A stretch of 64,000 bases of DNA from Owenia fusiformis (lineage: Eukaryota > Annelida > Polychaeta > Sabellida > Oweniidae), in contig CAIIXF020000001.1 in NCBI GenBank assembly GCA_903813345.2, forward strand, positions 10,639,598-10,703,597. Reading direction: 5' to 3'. Below, piece by piece: positions 38,701 through 53,700 of the stretch. Positions within the stretch are counted from its first letter, which is position 1. Every line of letters starts with the position of its first letter. Made by a program: the position numbers and the translations under genes. The notes below the pieces were generated by a model. It was not told the DNA's origin, did not search any database, and saw only the letters and a list, made by a program, of their open reading frames with translations.

Positions 38701-41700
38701 CCACCCTGAGGAAATAGTGAATGTGCATGAATATACATAACAGAAGCACATACTTTTATTTTCGTATCATATCAACATTTCCTTAGCCAAAAGACAGACA
38801 CAGCAAATAAAAATTTGACCTGGGTAGGACTGGAAACTTAGTCTAGGGAGAAAATTTCTTTCATTCAGGAGATGACAGATTCAAAATTTGGGAAATTCAT
38901 ATTAATACACTTTACAGAAAAATATGGTGTTAGAAAGGTAATATACTCGACTTTAAGAGTCATAATTACCTTTGCTACCTCCCACAAAACACTGCTTCCA
39001 ATATCACATTAAATGTTGTATAATAAATTCAATATATACTCACTCTTTTAGAAATAGCAAATGTCCTTATGATAAAGTCTGAGAGTTGTTGTGTTTCAGC
39101 TAGTTCCACAGTGAATTCGCCATACTCAAGAGAACCATCATCTGGCCAATACTGCTCACACTTTTTCTATAATGATGACATGATGTTTAAATATGGACAG
39201 TTGAAATAATAAATCTTGCTACAAGTAGTGTTGTCGCGATTAATCGATACATTGCGATATACATCGCCAAAGCTGATTCTGGCGATGCATCGATGTCAGA
39301 AACAAAACATCGATGTTTTTAAAAAAATTTAGTTTGCTTAAAATCACCCTTTCTTATCTTATTTTGACGCAAATTGTTTACCTTTCTCATGTCTTTTTTC
39401 ATTTTCCAATGTTTTCTGATATTCTTTCACTTTAAAACTGTTTTAAATAGTCGAAATGAACCATTAATCTAAAAAAATTACTTTACTTTCATTTCACCGT
39501 TACTAGAAGTTCCCGGATTTACCACCGTACTCTTATTAATTTGTTCTGTTTGGTATTATAGTGCATTAGCGTTTGGTATTTCAGTGCACTTTTCTCGCCG
39601 ACTTTTTCTCGATGTACATCGCAATGTGCATTGATGTTTACTACTGAAAATTGCCGATGCATCGATGTACGATTATGGCACATTGCGACAACACTAGCTA
39701 CAAGCCCTTGTGACCCCCCCCCACAATACAACTCTCCATAAGTGGCGGAATAGAAGGGGTCTAGAGACTTGAAACAAGTCTAGGCTATATCTACAGTACA
39801 AATTTCTTCCTTTTGATGACTGCAGGTGTATCATGGATTATCATACTAAAAGTGGACTGAAAGTTATCTAATATAAAATCGAAAACAGATCTACAATTCA
39901 GAAAATCTCAACCTCTCTATTTTTGGGTCATAATTAAAGTTGAACTGACCTTCCCATTCTCTACTAAGTTGGTAACCATGACGATCCTATTGCAGTTCTC
40001 CTGCCATACAAGTCTCCACATGTCAATAGCTGTGTACTTATTAGGCCCTGCAATATGTATACACAACATAAGTTACTATTGCAGTTCTACTGCTTTTAAA
40101 GCCTCCATGAGTCCATGTGTTCTTTTTATCCTTTGTATTATGAATCTTATACTGATTGTCATCCTAAATATGATAATCTCCCACTAAATGTCAAGGTCAC
40201 TTTAAGATATACTTACAATACATACATAAATCTAATCTTACCCTGTGAAGCAATATATCCAGTGTTGCCTTCGTAGCCCTGCAAACAAAATAGAGGTGAA
40301 TACAAACTTGGTGATATGCACAATTTTTTAATTGACAAAAAACAACAGCAATCATATACTGTGGTTAATATATATGTTAAACAGTTATGACAATTCATCA
40401 AATGTTGCGATTAGTTCACAATCAACGTCACAGGATAGGATTCAATTCATGAAATCATAAACGTAATAAATCGGGCTGTTTCAAAATAAACTTTTCTACA
40501 TCTACTCATGGAATGGATATTAATATTTATGATCTACAAACTTATCAAGAGCATAATTAAGTAATAATTAGTAAATTTCTACCACACTATTGGTCTAAGT
40601 CTACAAGCTGGAAAAGTAGTCTAAAATTATGCAGCATTCTAATGTCTGTGTGGGACCTACCCCCACAGGGAAGGGGCAGGAATTTGACGAGCATTATTGT
40701 CCCAAAGGGCGATTTTGACATGTAATTTGACCCGGGAGTACAAACTTGTGAATTGCCCTTGTAATTGGAGTTTTGCCTATATCCGACCAGCTATTATTGC
40801 TCCCAGTGTGTGGATATTGACTAGGAAATTTTACAGCCCAATTTTTATTTTGCCAAAATACCCATCCCTTCCCTAGTGGGGTTCTCACATAAACCTTTGA
40901 ATGGTGCATTAGTTAAAATAATTAGTTTTTTAAGCATCATAACATGTTATTTCCATGCATTATTTTCATGCAATTAGTATGTGACATTATTGAAGCCATT
41001 CTGTGACTTAAGTCTTCTGTTTTCCGTGAGTTAACTGAAAGCTGAAATATAAATTGTGATTAAGTGAAAAAATTAATAAGTAGAAGAGTATTAATAAAAT
41101 GAACAGGTGTCAACATGGTTTTAATATTAAAGGTGCAACAATAATTTTTTTAATTCATTTGATTCAACATTTTGTTACAACAAAATGTTATTTTCTTTGT
41201 TTATTGCACAATTAACAAGGGCACCAATGAATTATAATGTCAACATTGTCATTGAATAATTCAGAAACAGGCAAACCATTTTCTACACAAGATGGAGATT
41301 GTGAAATGAGACAATTGAACAAGTTAACAATCCAGGATTATGAAGAGAAAAGGAATACGAAATGTTGAGATATGAAATCCATTAGAAGGTATTAGGAGTG
41401 GAAATCCACAGTTCATCTTGATAATACCAAATATTTTTTAACATTTTAGGCAATAATTGAAGTAATTCCCCTGGGAATATATGCTCTAATGTAGAATATG
41501 AGGCTAATAATGGGTACCTGATGCCATCCACTATTAGAAAAATCTATAAGCTTCACGGGGCACCAAAAGTTAAGTATCCACATATAATGTTAAGTGGTGA
41601 TGGTAGATGACATAACATGGTGAAGGTGAAAAGCAAGGTGACTTCCCAATTAATAAATTTCACAGTGATCTCCTTAATGATGTTAAAAGCACACGATTGT

Positions 41701-44700
41701 CACGATAGTCCCTGAAAGCCTATGTCACGTCACACAGAGAAAATGTCACACATAGAATATGTGAGGTAGAACATATCACACCCTTTACCAGAGGGGCAGC
41801 CTAGACTAGTAAATCTAGAGACCCATCTTTCTATATGGAGGAGTCCATATAGGATCCTTTGTATACAAACCTTGATGTAACTAGCATTCACATAATCAGA
41901 GTCAGGATCGTCATCTTCCTGTTCAAGGATGACTCTACTGTGGTCATCTATGGGGGAAATATGGGGGAAGAAATCAACATTAGTTTCAACTCCTATATGA
42001 ATGTTACAATATATGTACAGGCTCAACAGCAAGATCATTCAAGGGAACATATGGTGATAAAACATATACTGTCTGAACACTATATACTGTAGATATTGGA
42101 TATTATTCCATGGTTACATGGATATAGATCGTATATCAGGTGAAGATTTATTGATATATGGATCGATTAGATATTATATTTTAGCAAAAAATCCCCAAAC
42201 AATCGAATATCACTTCTCAAAAAGTGATAGGATACTCCTATAATAGTATTATGTTATTTCATCACCATAATTTCTCCTCAAAAGTCACCATTTTTTCTTC
42301 TTTTCTCATTTCATCATAGAATGATTATGGCTATTGGGCACATGCTTAATCTGGCAATACATGCAGGAATGGTTGTTTCATTTCATTTGAGTTAATGTGG
42401 GGAATGGGATATCTACAGCAAATCAGTATCTAACTAATAAACAGATCAAAGAGTTGCATCTAGGATTGAATATAGAATGGGAACTCATTGAAGACAACAG
42501 TCATCTTAAATTGCTAGTTCAACAATTGACTACTCCATTCATGTAATTATATAAGTCAGCATCCATGGGTTATATCGAACAATAAATAAAAGCACAACAT
42601 CATTTTTGTATATATCATGTCATAGTTCTTATTTATGCCTTGAACAAATTAAAGAACCATTCAAATATTCTTGGCAAATAAACTACAGAATTAAAGCGAA
42701 TTAAATGGTACTTACATGCTATAATGTTAATAAATCTGTTTTTGTTTTTGTTTACATCCCGTGATGCCACTTCTGTAGGCTCAGTTAGGTCAAAGGGTAT
42801 GCTCTAAAACAAAAAGTATTAACCATTAAAAACTTCAAAAATGATGTGTAATGCAATAGATAGGTTTACAAAATTGAAGAATAATGACAATGTAATTTTA
42901 ATTTTACATTTTTTTCTTATTAATTTGATAAATGTTCCTGTATCAAAATCAAATAATTTTAATTTTCACATTGTGTCAAGTTAATTGATCAAAAACCTCA
43001 TTGTGTTTGAAATCATAATTTACATTCATGAACATATGTCTCGTTTTCTAAAGCATGACATAAGGTATTCTTATGAATCATCCAAGGTCCGATCTTGTGT
43101 CTTTCATTCTTACATTATACTCCTTCTCAAAGAGTTCAGCTTTATTCTCCTTCTTGTGTTTGATATACTCCCAGAGTTCTTCAACTGGAATGTCATGATT
43201 CTCTCGTCTTATGGCGCTGGCATCACTCCCAACGCTGGTGACGCTGACCCCACTTTTGTTACTGATTCCACTTCTGTTACTGGGTTGCCTTGAAACGTCC
43301 TCTTTAACAAAGGTGGGATTGTCAATGCCTGACATGGCAGAGTTATGTTTGCCATTGGCATCATGCGCAGTTAGTCTGCCATTTGTCCTTGACTCTTGCG
43401 TTTCATGCATTTCTGGCATCTCAACTAGAACAGATAGGTTAGTAATAGAGAGTTAAAGTGGAGATGAGATGATGTGCAGGTAATTGAAAACAATATGCTC
43501 CGTGTAGTATATCACAAAGCATGCTCCCAGTAATATATCACAAGTGATCAGTTAAATGGATTATAAAGTAAGTCCATAATGTATTCTAGTAGTTAATTAA
43601 ATTTGTGACATTAGTAACGATATCTTAATGAAATCAAACATATTTTTGATCACTCAATATCGTTCACTATCATTCAATATCATTCAATAACATTCCAATT
43701 AGGCTAGAGATTCTATAATTCATATCTACATGCGCACTTAATTAATTCACATTTGTTCAACATCTAAATAATCTTAATAACAAATCAAAATAAACAACAC
43801 AAAAAAATGCAAATGCAACGATACACTGAAGAGACGATGCAACACAAAATGTTACAATAAAAATTAAAACATTCACAAGAATCAATTGCACAATGTATTC
43901 TACTCAAACGAAGTAAAAGCCCATGACAACTTTTTTTCTATTCTCATAACTTTTGTAGATAGTTAGTGGGGTCTTGTTTTCCACATTTTATTTGACAATG
44001 ACAATGATCATACATGTTTGATACATGATACATGTTCACAACATCTAATGAACATTTACATGTTAGATATCGACAGGTTAGACATTGGTCTTTAACTTTT
44101 TTTTAGTAGTATAGAAGTTTATACAATAGAGTTCCATACAATATAATGAAGTACAATAAGAATCAGTCACACTACTATAACAGATCAACTGGGACAAGAT
44201 AACCCAGAAGAATAAATAAAAAGATCAAAAACCCAAAATAAAAAATACTGGTAATTATACAAAAAAATTATGAAAAACAACAGTAAATATGCCTGAAAAC
44301 AAGGCCTATTTGACAAGTTTTACACAACACATTTTATATAATAAACATATTTCAGCAAAAGAACTGCAGTTTTGCCATTGTATTAACTATACATGCAGGG
44401 ACTTACAGAAATATTGTTGGATGAATCCTGTAGAAATTAGAGGAGGTAAAGCATAGGAAAACACAAGTATTACTATTTATACATACAGGTTAAAGGAGAA
44501 AAACATTTAATGTAACATGAATGGTACTTAGAATACCAACATTTAGTATGGAACATGCATATTTGACTTTTTCTTCACACAAAGTATTTTTAATATTTCC
44601 TACAGATTCAAAGACACGAAGACACTAACCTCTAAGAATTTCTTCAATTTTGCAAATAAAATAGAGTTTTCTGCAAAAGAGTCAAGTTGTACCACTCTCT

Positions 44701-47700
44701 ATGTTGGTTTAAATAAATGTGTAACTTACTGCTTGCGTGTCTGTTGGCTCCATGCATTGAGTCCCTCTGATGGACGTTCAATGTTTTGACATTCTTGGTA
44801 TTTCTTTCTTTTCTTTTTCTCTCCCTACAATTCCACACACAGTACATTAAAAAGGGGGTTCAATGTACTTATATTATAAAAGAAATTAGAGATCTATAAT
44901 TTAGGAATAAAGACCGAGATTTAATGATTTATGGCGTAATATATGACCACCAAAATCGTAAAGCTATTGTGACGTACACACTCCATATATAGAACAGTTA
45001 TCAAATTTCTAGCCATTGTGACATCACAAAGCATATTAGAATGTAGTAATAAAGCTAACCTCTATAAATGAAAATGGTGTCTTTCTGTTTTTTTTTAGTT
45101 CTTCTTATGCATGAGTCACGAGCTATTGTTTTCGTCCACTTGTTTTTAATATTACAATCATAGCAAAGACCACAATTATATATACTCTAGGGGCGAGGAG
45201 GGAAATTCTCAATAAATGGAGTATAGTTGGTTTGGCAGCATTTTCAGTTAGGGGAGAGTCTTGGATGAAATTTCCACCTAGGTGATAGCTTCACAGAGTG
45301 GTAGGAAGTTCTTTTTTTTGAAGAGTTAGCCCCCTACCCCACAAAAACACCCCACCCCGGGGAAAAAAATTATTCACACTAAATAACCTTAGATATTTTG
45401 ATGTGTGTAAGTGACATACATAGATATTATATATATGAATCATTTGCAGTATAATTGATGCTGATTACTCCTAAAAAAATTGAATATTAGTACAAAGTGT
45501 GTACCCCAGGGGGCAAATTCGTGACCCATTTCCTTACTATTTTGATCCTAACTTTTCAACTAGACACTGTAAGAGGTTGAAAAAATTCATGTGAAGTGCC
45601 CAATAGCAGGGTTAGTAACCCTGAGAGATGCAAAGCCATGGAAGAGTTAGGAGCTGAGAAAAAAATTGTTGATTTTTCGAAAAATTTGACATTTTTGACA
45701 ACTGGATTTTGTGTATGACTATAGCTGACCCCTATAGTTACTGGATCCATCCCTCTATGATGATATAAATGGTTTTATAGTGTAGAACTAAGATGTAAAA
45801 CATAATTAAGATGGGTTTTAAGGAAGTTTAAGGTTTTAAACAAGTCCAAAATTTGAAAAATTGTAAATATAAGGTTTCAAATTTACGAATTCCAGGTAGA
45901 GCCAAGGCAGACCCCTATAGTTTCTAGATCCATCCCTCTATGGTGATACTTATGGTATTGCTGTATGGAACTAATATGTAAAACACAATTTAGATGGGTT
46001 TTAAGGAAGTTTAAGGTTTTAAACAAGTTCAAAATTTGAAAAATTGTAAATATAAGGTTTCAAATTTACGAATTTCAGGTATAGCCATGGCTGACCCTTA
46101 TGGTTTTTACATCCATACCTCTATGATTAAATATACAGTTTTAGAGTGTGGGACTAAGATTTAACATACCCAAAATGAATTTTAAGAAAGTTTAAGGTTT
46201 TAAACAAGTCAAAAATTTGAAGAATTGTAAATGTAAGTTTTCAAATTTATGAATTTCAGGTATAGCCAAAGATGACCCTTATGGTTTTTTTTACATCTAT
46301 ACCTCAGTGATGAGATATATATTTTTAGAGTATTTAACTAAAATGTAAAAGATGCATAAGATGAGTTTGAAGGAAGTTCAAGGTTTTAAACAAGTGCAAA
46401 ATTTGAAAAATTGATTTCGAAAATTGGTCTCAAATTCACGTTATTCAGGTACAGCCTTGAATGAGCCCTGATAATCGAAGGTTATGAGCATAATAGTAAC
46501 AACTGTGATATCATAGCTTAGAGACCAGGTGTAGAATATATGCCTGTTGCAGCAGTTAGTCTGCTGCATATAGATGGAGTGAGAAGTCATGAACTACTGT
46601 AAAATCTTTCTAATCTGAATGCTACTAGATATAGTATTTGGACCAGCTAAAAGCGTTCAAATTAGAAGTGTTTGAATTTTGAGGTTTTTACATCTGCAAT
46701 ATTCTGGATTTTGAAGAAATATGAATGCATTCTCAATGAAAAATATTAATAAATATTAATAATATTTATACTGACCACCCAAAAAGCTTAATAGCATTCC
46801 AAAATCCAATTCAAAAGTTTTGATATCATAACAATTCAGTGTTAAACTGACAATATTTGAGCAATTTTGTAAGAAATATGTGATATTTGGTATAAAAAAG
46901 CTCAAGTTAAACAGGTTGATTTTTCAAATATGAGTGTTCACTGTTCGAATTAAGAGGTGTTCAGATTTCAATTTTTAAACATAGGAGTCAATGGGAGGAA
47001 GGAAAAATTGAACTGGGGAAAAGTGTTCAGATTGGTTGGTTTTCAGATAAGTCAGGTGTTGGGATGATTGGTAGGTGTTCACAATAGTCAGATGTTGGGA
47101 TATACAGGTTTCACTGCTGATATATCATTTATACAAGATGATGAACTAGAACTACTGTACTAGGTGCCTTTGATAATTTTTACCACAATGTTATACTATG
47201 TCAGGAAAAGAAAGCACCCATGACACTGTGCTTGTACAACTTGAAAATCAACAACACTTTAACATTTGATAAAGGTGTCTACCAAATGAGTAATCCACAT
47301 AAATTCAAAACAAGCACTTGGCATGCTATTCCCTATGATCATTAGTTTCATTAGTTTCTCTAGAATCTAAAATTGACCTTGGGTTTATGAGAGTAGTAAA
47401 TTGGAATGCAGTTATATGGAATATTGAATTGGCTGGAATTGGACACACCTTGCCTAGAAATGTGTGAGTAAACTATGATCTTATATGGATACAAACAGTT
47501 CGTTTGACAATGATCATCTATCTTATCCTGTAAAATCAGAACCTAAAAAGGGGTTTGAAATGGAGATCGATGAAACCATACCACAAATTGATAAAAGTTT
47601 CGTGATTGATGCAATGGCTATGACAAAGGGAAAATGAAGATTAACTTATATGTTGAAATTTGGAGAGTTTTGGAAAGCTATATTTGACTACTCCATCAAA

Positions 47701-50700
47701 TCTAGTAAAGGAGCCCAAAGAATAGATTTCATATTAGACTTCAAGCTAGTTGTCTCCATCAGTAAAGGATTCTGAAAGAATGCGAAGAATGGATGCTTCC
47801 CCTATTGAACTTTAATCCATAGAAGAAAATACACCATTACCTAAAAATATGAATGCCTTTGTCCAAGTAATATAAGACAAATTTTCAAAGATTACAAAGA
47901 AATTCAATAAAGCACACGGTGACCAAGAGTTAACAGTGCAAATCGGCCCGGTCGTGTTTTTTTAAACTCTTTAGTCGTGTTTTGTTGAAAATTTGAGAGG
48001 TAGGTTGATAAATTTGGTCATGAAATTGCTGTCACTTGACTTTATGTAAAAGTAAGTAATTTATATTGCTTTCCATACTATATATCTTAACTTCAGGTAT
48101 TCGTAAACGTGTTATTTGCACGAATCGTATGTTATAGTCTTGTTATATCGGGAAATGAGCAATTCTGTCAGTGTTATACATATTTTTTGCCTGAAAATCA
48201 CTTGCCTGACTTGTATTCAATGAATACATCGATTCGTAAGGAAAGCATTCACAATATGTGCGAAAATCAAAAATTAGAAGAGCTTAAATAAGTAGCAATT
48301 GACCGAATAATATTTTTTAGATTAAACTCTTTAGACGTGTTTAAAAGATTGCGGTTAATGACGTTGACCTGTTAGTGAAACATTCTAGACGTGTAGAGAC
48401 ATTGAGGTTTAACGATTTGGAAGTGGGAAACGGCACAATTAACATTATGTATTTCCCCAAAAATGATCACAATGTGGAAGAAGTTGTTGTCTGAGTGACA
48501 CTATCTTAATTATAAATGATTAACAATAATCAAATGTACGACATAATATGTCAAGATTGATCTATGGGATCATTACCGAATTTGATACTTAAATCAAAAT
48601 GGTTAGAATCAGACACGCATGGTTAATGCAAGCGAGCTTTGCCTCGTCGCTCGTCATTTTGAAAATTTGACCAGTCATATTATTTTTTAATTGCCCTGTC
48701 GCTCATTAAATGGCTCGTTGCTATTTTTGAATTTGCCTCAAATACGTTTTAAAACGTCCCTATTGGCCTTAAACTCACTTTTCCCTGTCATGAACGTAAA
48801 TAAATTTATTTAAAATGAGAGGAAATGTTTAGTTTGTGATGCACTACATGTAAATGCATATATATGATCACCTAATGTAAGGAATAACTCCACCGTTATT
48901 AAAATCGTATGCTCAATATCTATTAGGTTTGCCTCAGGATTTTTAACAATTTGATTCGATGTTATTCCCTAATTCGCCTCACACAATGCAATACAATTTC
49001 AATTTTAATTTTCAAATTGCAATAGGTTAAAAACGCTACATATACTGCTATCGTTCTATGAGTGATCAATGAACTGTACTGTAACATAGTTTTCTAGCGA
49101 ATTAAATTACAACATCTGTTGATCTTGTTAAATCATATATCTGTCTTTTTTATTTATTCTTATTTATTCATATCTTGACTACAAATTACAATAAACGGGT
49201 GACACATAATGTATATTCCCGTGTTTAGTACTAATACGATTATTTTCAGAAGCACAGACAAATTATTAAGCAACAAAACATGGTTATGTGAACAATATTA
49301 CAAGACAATTCAAAGTCGTTAATTTTATCACGTCTAAAACGTTATCTTTACAATTCCAAAACGTTAACATGCTTTTTATAAGACACGTCCATGACGTTAT
49401 ATTGTCCCTTCTCCATAGTTAACTCCACTTTCTACATTTACGGTCATTTATGGCAATTTTAAGATAAATACAGTTAAAATATTTACACGATCTTTAGAGT
49501 AGTGAATATTATTCCACGTTGTTGAATGGATTGTCTGTTTAAACTTGATTAAATAACACTAAATGCAAATTAAGTACATATTTCTGGCACTTTTGGTATA
49601 TAATTCCGATTGATATGAAGTATGATGGATTTATCCCCAAAATAGATTCGTGGGTATGAAGAAGAACATCTTAGGTAGAAGTCAAGATATGTAAGTTTGT
49701 AAAATATAGAATATTCTTACCATTTTGCTCCATTCTATCGAATGTCGCATCCCATGTTCTTACAAAACACGACTAAAGAGTTTAAAAAAACACGACCGGG
49801 CCGATTTGCACTGTTAACTCTTGGTCACCGTGAAGCAGCATTCTAAAAGTGTGCCAAATGTCAAGATTGTTTTAAGTGGAACTATTGGAGAGAACTCAAA
49901 TATCTGTGAAAATGATAACTGAAATCTCCTGTTAAATTCCACTCCTGAAGAGGCTGATTTTAAAATTATTCACTCTGTTTTACATTCAGCAGAACATGTG
50001 GGACTGCAGTAATTTGCATCAAATGACACTGATATTATAATTTTATGACTATCATTTCAATAAATGAAAAAAATTCTTCAACTATGCTAGAAAATGTCAT
50101 CTGCAAAGTCAGTATGTAAACATTTTCTACAATGTCTGATTGTTTGAAACATATTGATCATATCACCATATATACTTTTTTGATCTACATGAAGATTTTA
50201 ATGTGACAAGACCCTTTTACCCTAGAGTTCCTTATATCATTGCACTAACGGAAGTTTCTAGGCCCGGGGGGGGGGGGGGTATGATCCTTATAATCCTTAT
50301 TTTCCCAAATAATTACTGTTGCCTGATGACAAATTGTTTCATTGGGAGTGTAGTGATTATAATTTGATAATTCATAACAACATTTTGTATTAGGAGATGA
50401 TCATTGCTTAATTACAAAAGGGGCATAACAAAATATAGAGAAAACATGTTTCTTTTAATTAACCATGTCTTTATGTATTTTGATAATGCAGAACATTACA
50501 TCGAACATGTTGATGTGAAAAAGTAAAAATGCTATATCACATAATAAATATCATCAAATAATAATTAATTAGTTATAATCCATTTAATCAATCAATTACT
50601 CATGTTACTACACTGTATACAATATCCCTAGGAGCAGTTACACTTACTGGGGGATTTATTAACCTCTCACCCCCTTAGGAACTCAAGGGTTAAGTCCTCA

Positions 50701-53700
50701 ACTCTAATGATATTTTTCTTTTAACAATACATGTAACATGGATCAAACCTGACCACAATATTTTCAATATCTAATTTCTAAGCTAAGTCATACATTCAAA
50801 AAGAGGGACATCCAGGGCTATACCTGAAATCGTAAAGGAGGACTGAAAGTATCGCAACAGATTTCAGCAATCATATGTTGGATTTTGGCTGTTTTCTGAG
50901 GATTTGAGGAGGTGCATATGTTAGGCCAATGCATTTCCTCCAGGAAAAGCACCCATAGAGATGATAAAATAATTTCTATTTTGAGACAGGGAAGGTGCAA
51001 ACAACCCACCCACATGCATAAAGATATATGTGTATAACACTGTATATGTATAAATATATGTGTTTTTACATACAGTTAACCCAATGGATCACATGAGTTT
51101 TCCCTATGGGAAAATAACAGGAAAACATTGTTTTCCGCTTTATCTGAAAGAAATTTATCCTTTTAATGGTTAACTATGTCTCAAAATGCAACATATTGAT
51201 GCAACAAACATTGAAAAACCAGGGGTGAACGGGGTTGAAAATCAGGACGACATTTCCCAAAAAACATGTGGGTGGATTGTTTTCACCTTCGCTGTCTCAA
51301 TTTCAAATTATTTTATCATCTCTAAGAGTTCTTTTCCTGTAGGTAATGCAATGGCCTATCATATGCACCTGCTTACATCCTCAGAAAACAGACAAAATCC
51401 AACATATGACTGTCTGAAATCTGTTGCGATACTTTCCGTGCTCCTTTGAGACCTGATATTTCTCAATTTTTCAAATATTGCACTTGTAAAAATTCTTAAA
51501 CTTCCTTAAAATTCATCTTCGGTATGTTTTACATCTTAGTTTCACACTCTAAAAGTATATGTTTCATCATAGAAGTATTGATGAAAAAGCCATAAGGGTC
51601 ATCCATGGCTATACCTAAAATTCGTAAACTTGAAACCTTATATTTACAATTTTTCAAATTTTGGACTTGTTTTAAATCATTAACTTCCTTAAAACCCATC
51701 TAAATTATGTTTTACATCTTTAGTTCCATGCTACAAAACCATAGATATCATCAAAGAGGGATGGATCTAGAAACTATAGGGGTCAGCCATGGCTATAGCT
51801 TGAATTCATAAATTTGAAACCTTACATTTACAATTTTTCTAATTTTGGACTTGTTTAAAACCTATAACTTCCTTAAAACCCATCTAATTTATGTTTTACA
51901 TCTTAGTTTCACACTATGAAAGCATATATATCATCAAAAATGGATGGATCTAGAAACTATAGGGGTCAGCCATGGCTATACCTGGAATTCGTAAATTTGA
52001 AACCTTATATTTACATTTTTTCAAATTTTGGACTTGTTTAAAACCTTTAACTTCCTTAAAACCCATCTAAATTATGTTTTACATCTTAGTTCCACACTAT
52101 AAAACCATAAATATCATCATAAAGGGATGGATCTAGAAACTATAGGGGTCAGCTATAGTCATACACAAAATCCAGTTGTCAAAAATGTCAAATTTTTCGA
52201 AAAATCAACAATTTTTTTCTCAGCTCCTACTTCTTCCATGGCTTTGCATCTTTCAGAGTTACTAACCCTGCTATTGGGCACTTCACATGAATTTTTTCAA
52301 CCTCTTACAGTGTCTAATTGAAAAGTTAGAATCAAAACAGTAAGAAAATGAGTCACGAATTTGCCCCCTGGGGTACACACTTTGTACTGATATTCAAATT
52401 CTTTAGGAGTAATCAGCATCAATAATACTGCAAATTATTCATGTATATAATATCTATGTATGTCACTTACAAACATCAAAATATCTAAGGTAATTTAGTG
52501 TGAACAATTTTTTCCCCAGAGTGGGGTGTTTTTGGGGGGTGGGGGGCTAACTCCTCAAAAAAAGAACTTCCTACCACTCTGCGAAGCTATCACCTAGGTG
52601 GAAATTTCATCCAAGACTCTCCCCTAACTGAAAATACTGCCAAACCAACTATACACCATTTATTGAGAATTTTCCTCCTCGCCCCTTGAGTAATAATATA
52701 ATATGTAAGCTTTTATTCTGCAAAACTGAGAATATCCAACAAAAATTAAGAAAATTAATCTAAAGTTAGAGGATTGTTTCTCTGGGTGACCCTGTATATT
52801 AATAAATACTTACACGAGGAAGTAAACAAGGAGAAGTATAACAATGAGGACAACAACAGCCGCAATGACGATTCCAACAATAGCAGCTCCCAAAGCATCT
52901 TCTGTAGCTTGGTGCGATGACTGAATCTTAGCCTCAGTGGATACTGAAGCTCTGCCAGCATTAGTGTAGTTCCCTATGACATTCTGAAGCATAAATGATC
53001 ATTTTATATGTATTGCATTTTATGATAATTGTGAGATTAATTTTCACTAATAATGCACTGACCTAGAGCACTGCATCGACCTACTAATTCTTTTGTGCAT
53101 CGTGACCTACTGATTCTTAAGTGCATCGACCTACTAATTCCTTAGTATATTTCAAACCACACATGTATGTCATAATGATATTTTATTCTACAAATGCTTG
53201 GTTAATTTGACATAAATAGTACCATGGTTACTTAGGGGTCATAAAAAAATGATAAAATAAAAATGATGTCCATTTTGAATCAATGTTCACTTATAAAATT
53301 ATGTAGTTTGACAATTTCAAGCCAGTTAATGTGATGCTTTTGGAGTAATGAGCAAAAAGAACTGAAAACATGACCTTTATTTTTGAGGATAAAAGTGGCA
53401 GACATTTTTGAATTTTACTATATATTTTGCCAATAAATGGACAACTGAAGACTTTTTATAGACACATTTTAAAAGTGAAACGATTTCAATTGCCATGAAG
53501 GATTTCGAATTTGGTAACACATAGACAGACGGACAGACGAATGAATGGACAGACAGATTCAGATTAATTCTCACCTCTCCATCTTTGTACATAGTCCCAA
53601 TATGGAATTCATATGTTTCTCCAGGGTCAAGATGTCTGTTATTAAAGCCATTGTAATTCCTGTTATCTCCTATCGTGAACTCATTCTTTTCCGCGATCAT

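Larger units (their letters stand above)
45183..52692. mobile_element. 7.5-kb foldback element with tandem-repeat arms
   Basis: The arms (45183 to about 46435 and about 51445-52692) are inverted copies more than 1.2 kb long. Each holds an outer unique segment and about four tandem units of roughly 180 bp. Ends are TACTCTAGGGGCGAGGAGG and TACTCAAGGGGCGAGGAGG. The flanks ATTATATA and ATAATATA match at 7 of 8 bases, possibly an 8-bp TSD. Known counterparts in layout are Drosophila FB and sea urchin TU elements. It sits in the RPTP intron between the TM and juxtamembrane exons. Confidence 0.8.

Noticed and set aside
45556-52321. Two nearly identical 64-codon ORFs ([10 protein letters not shown] / [10 protein letters not shown])
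   Set aside because: They are the same sequence in the inverted arms of the foldback element; no family, signal or splice support.
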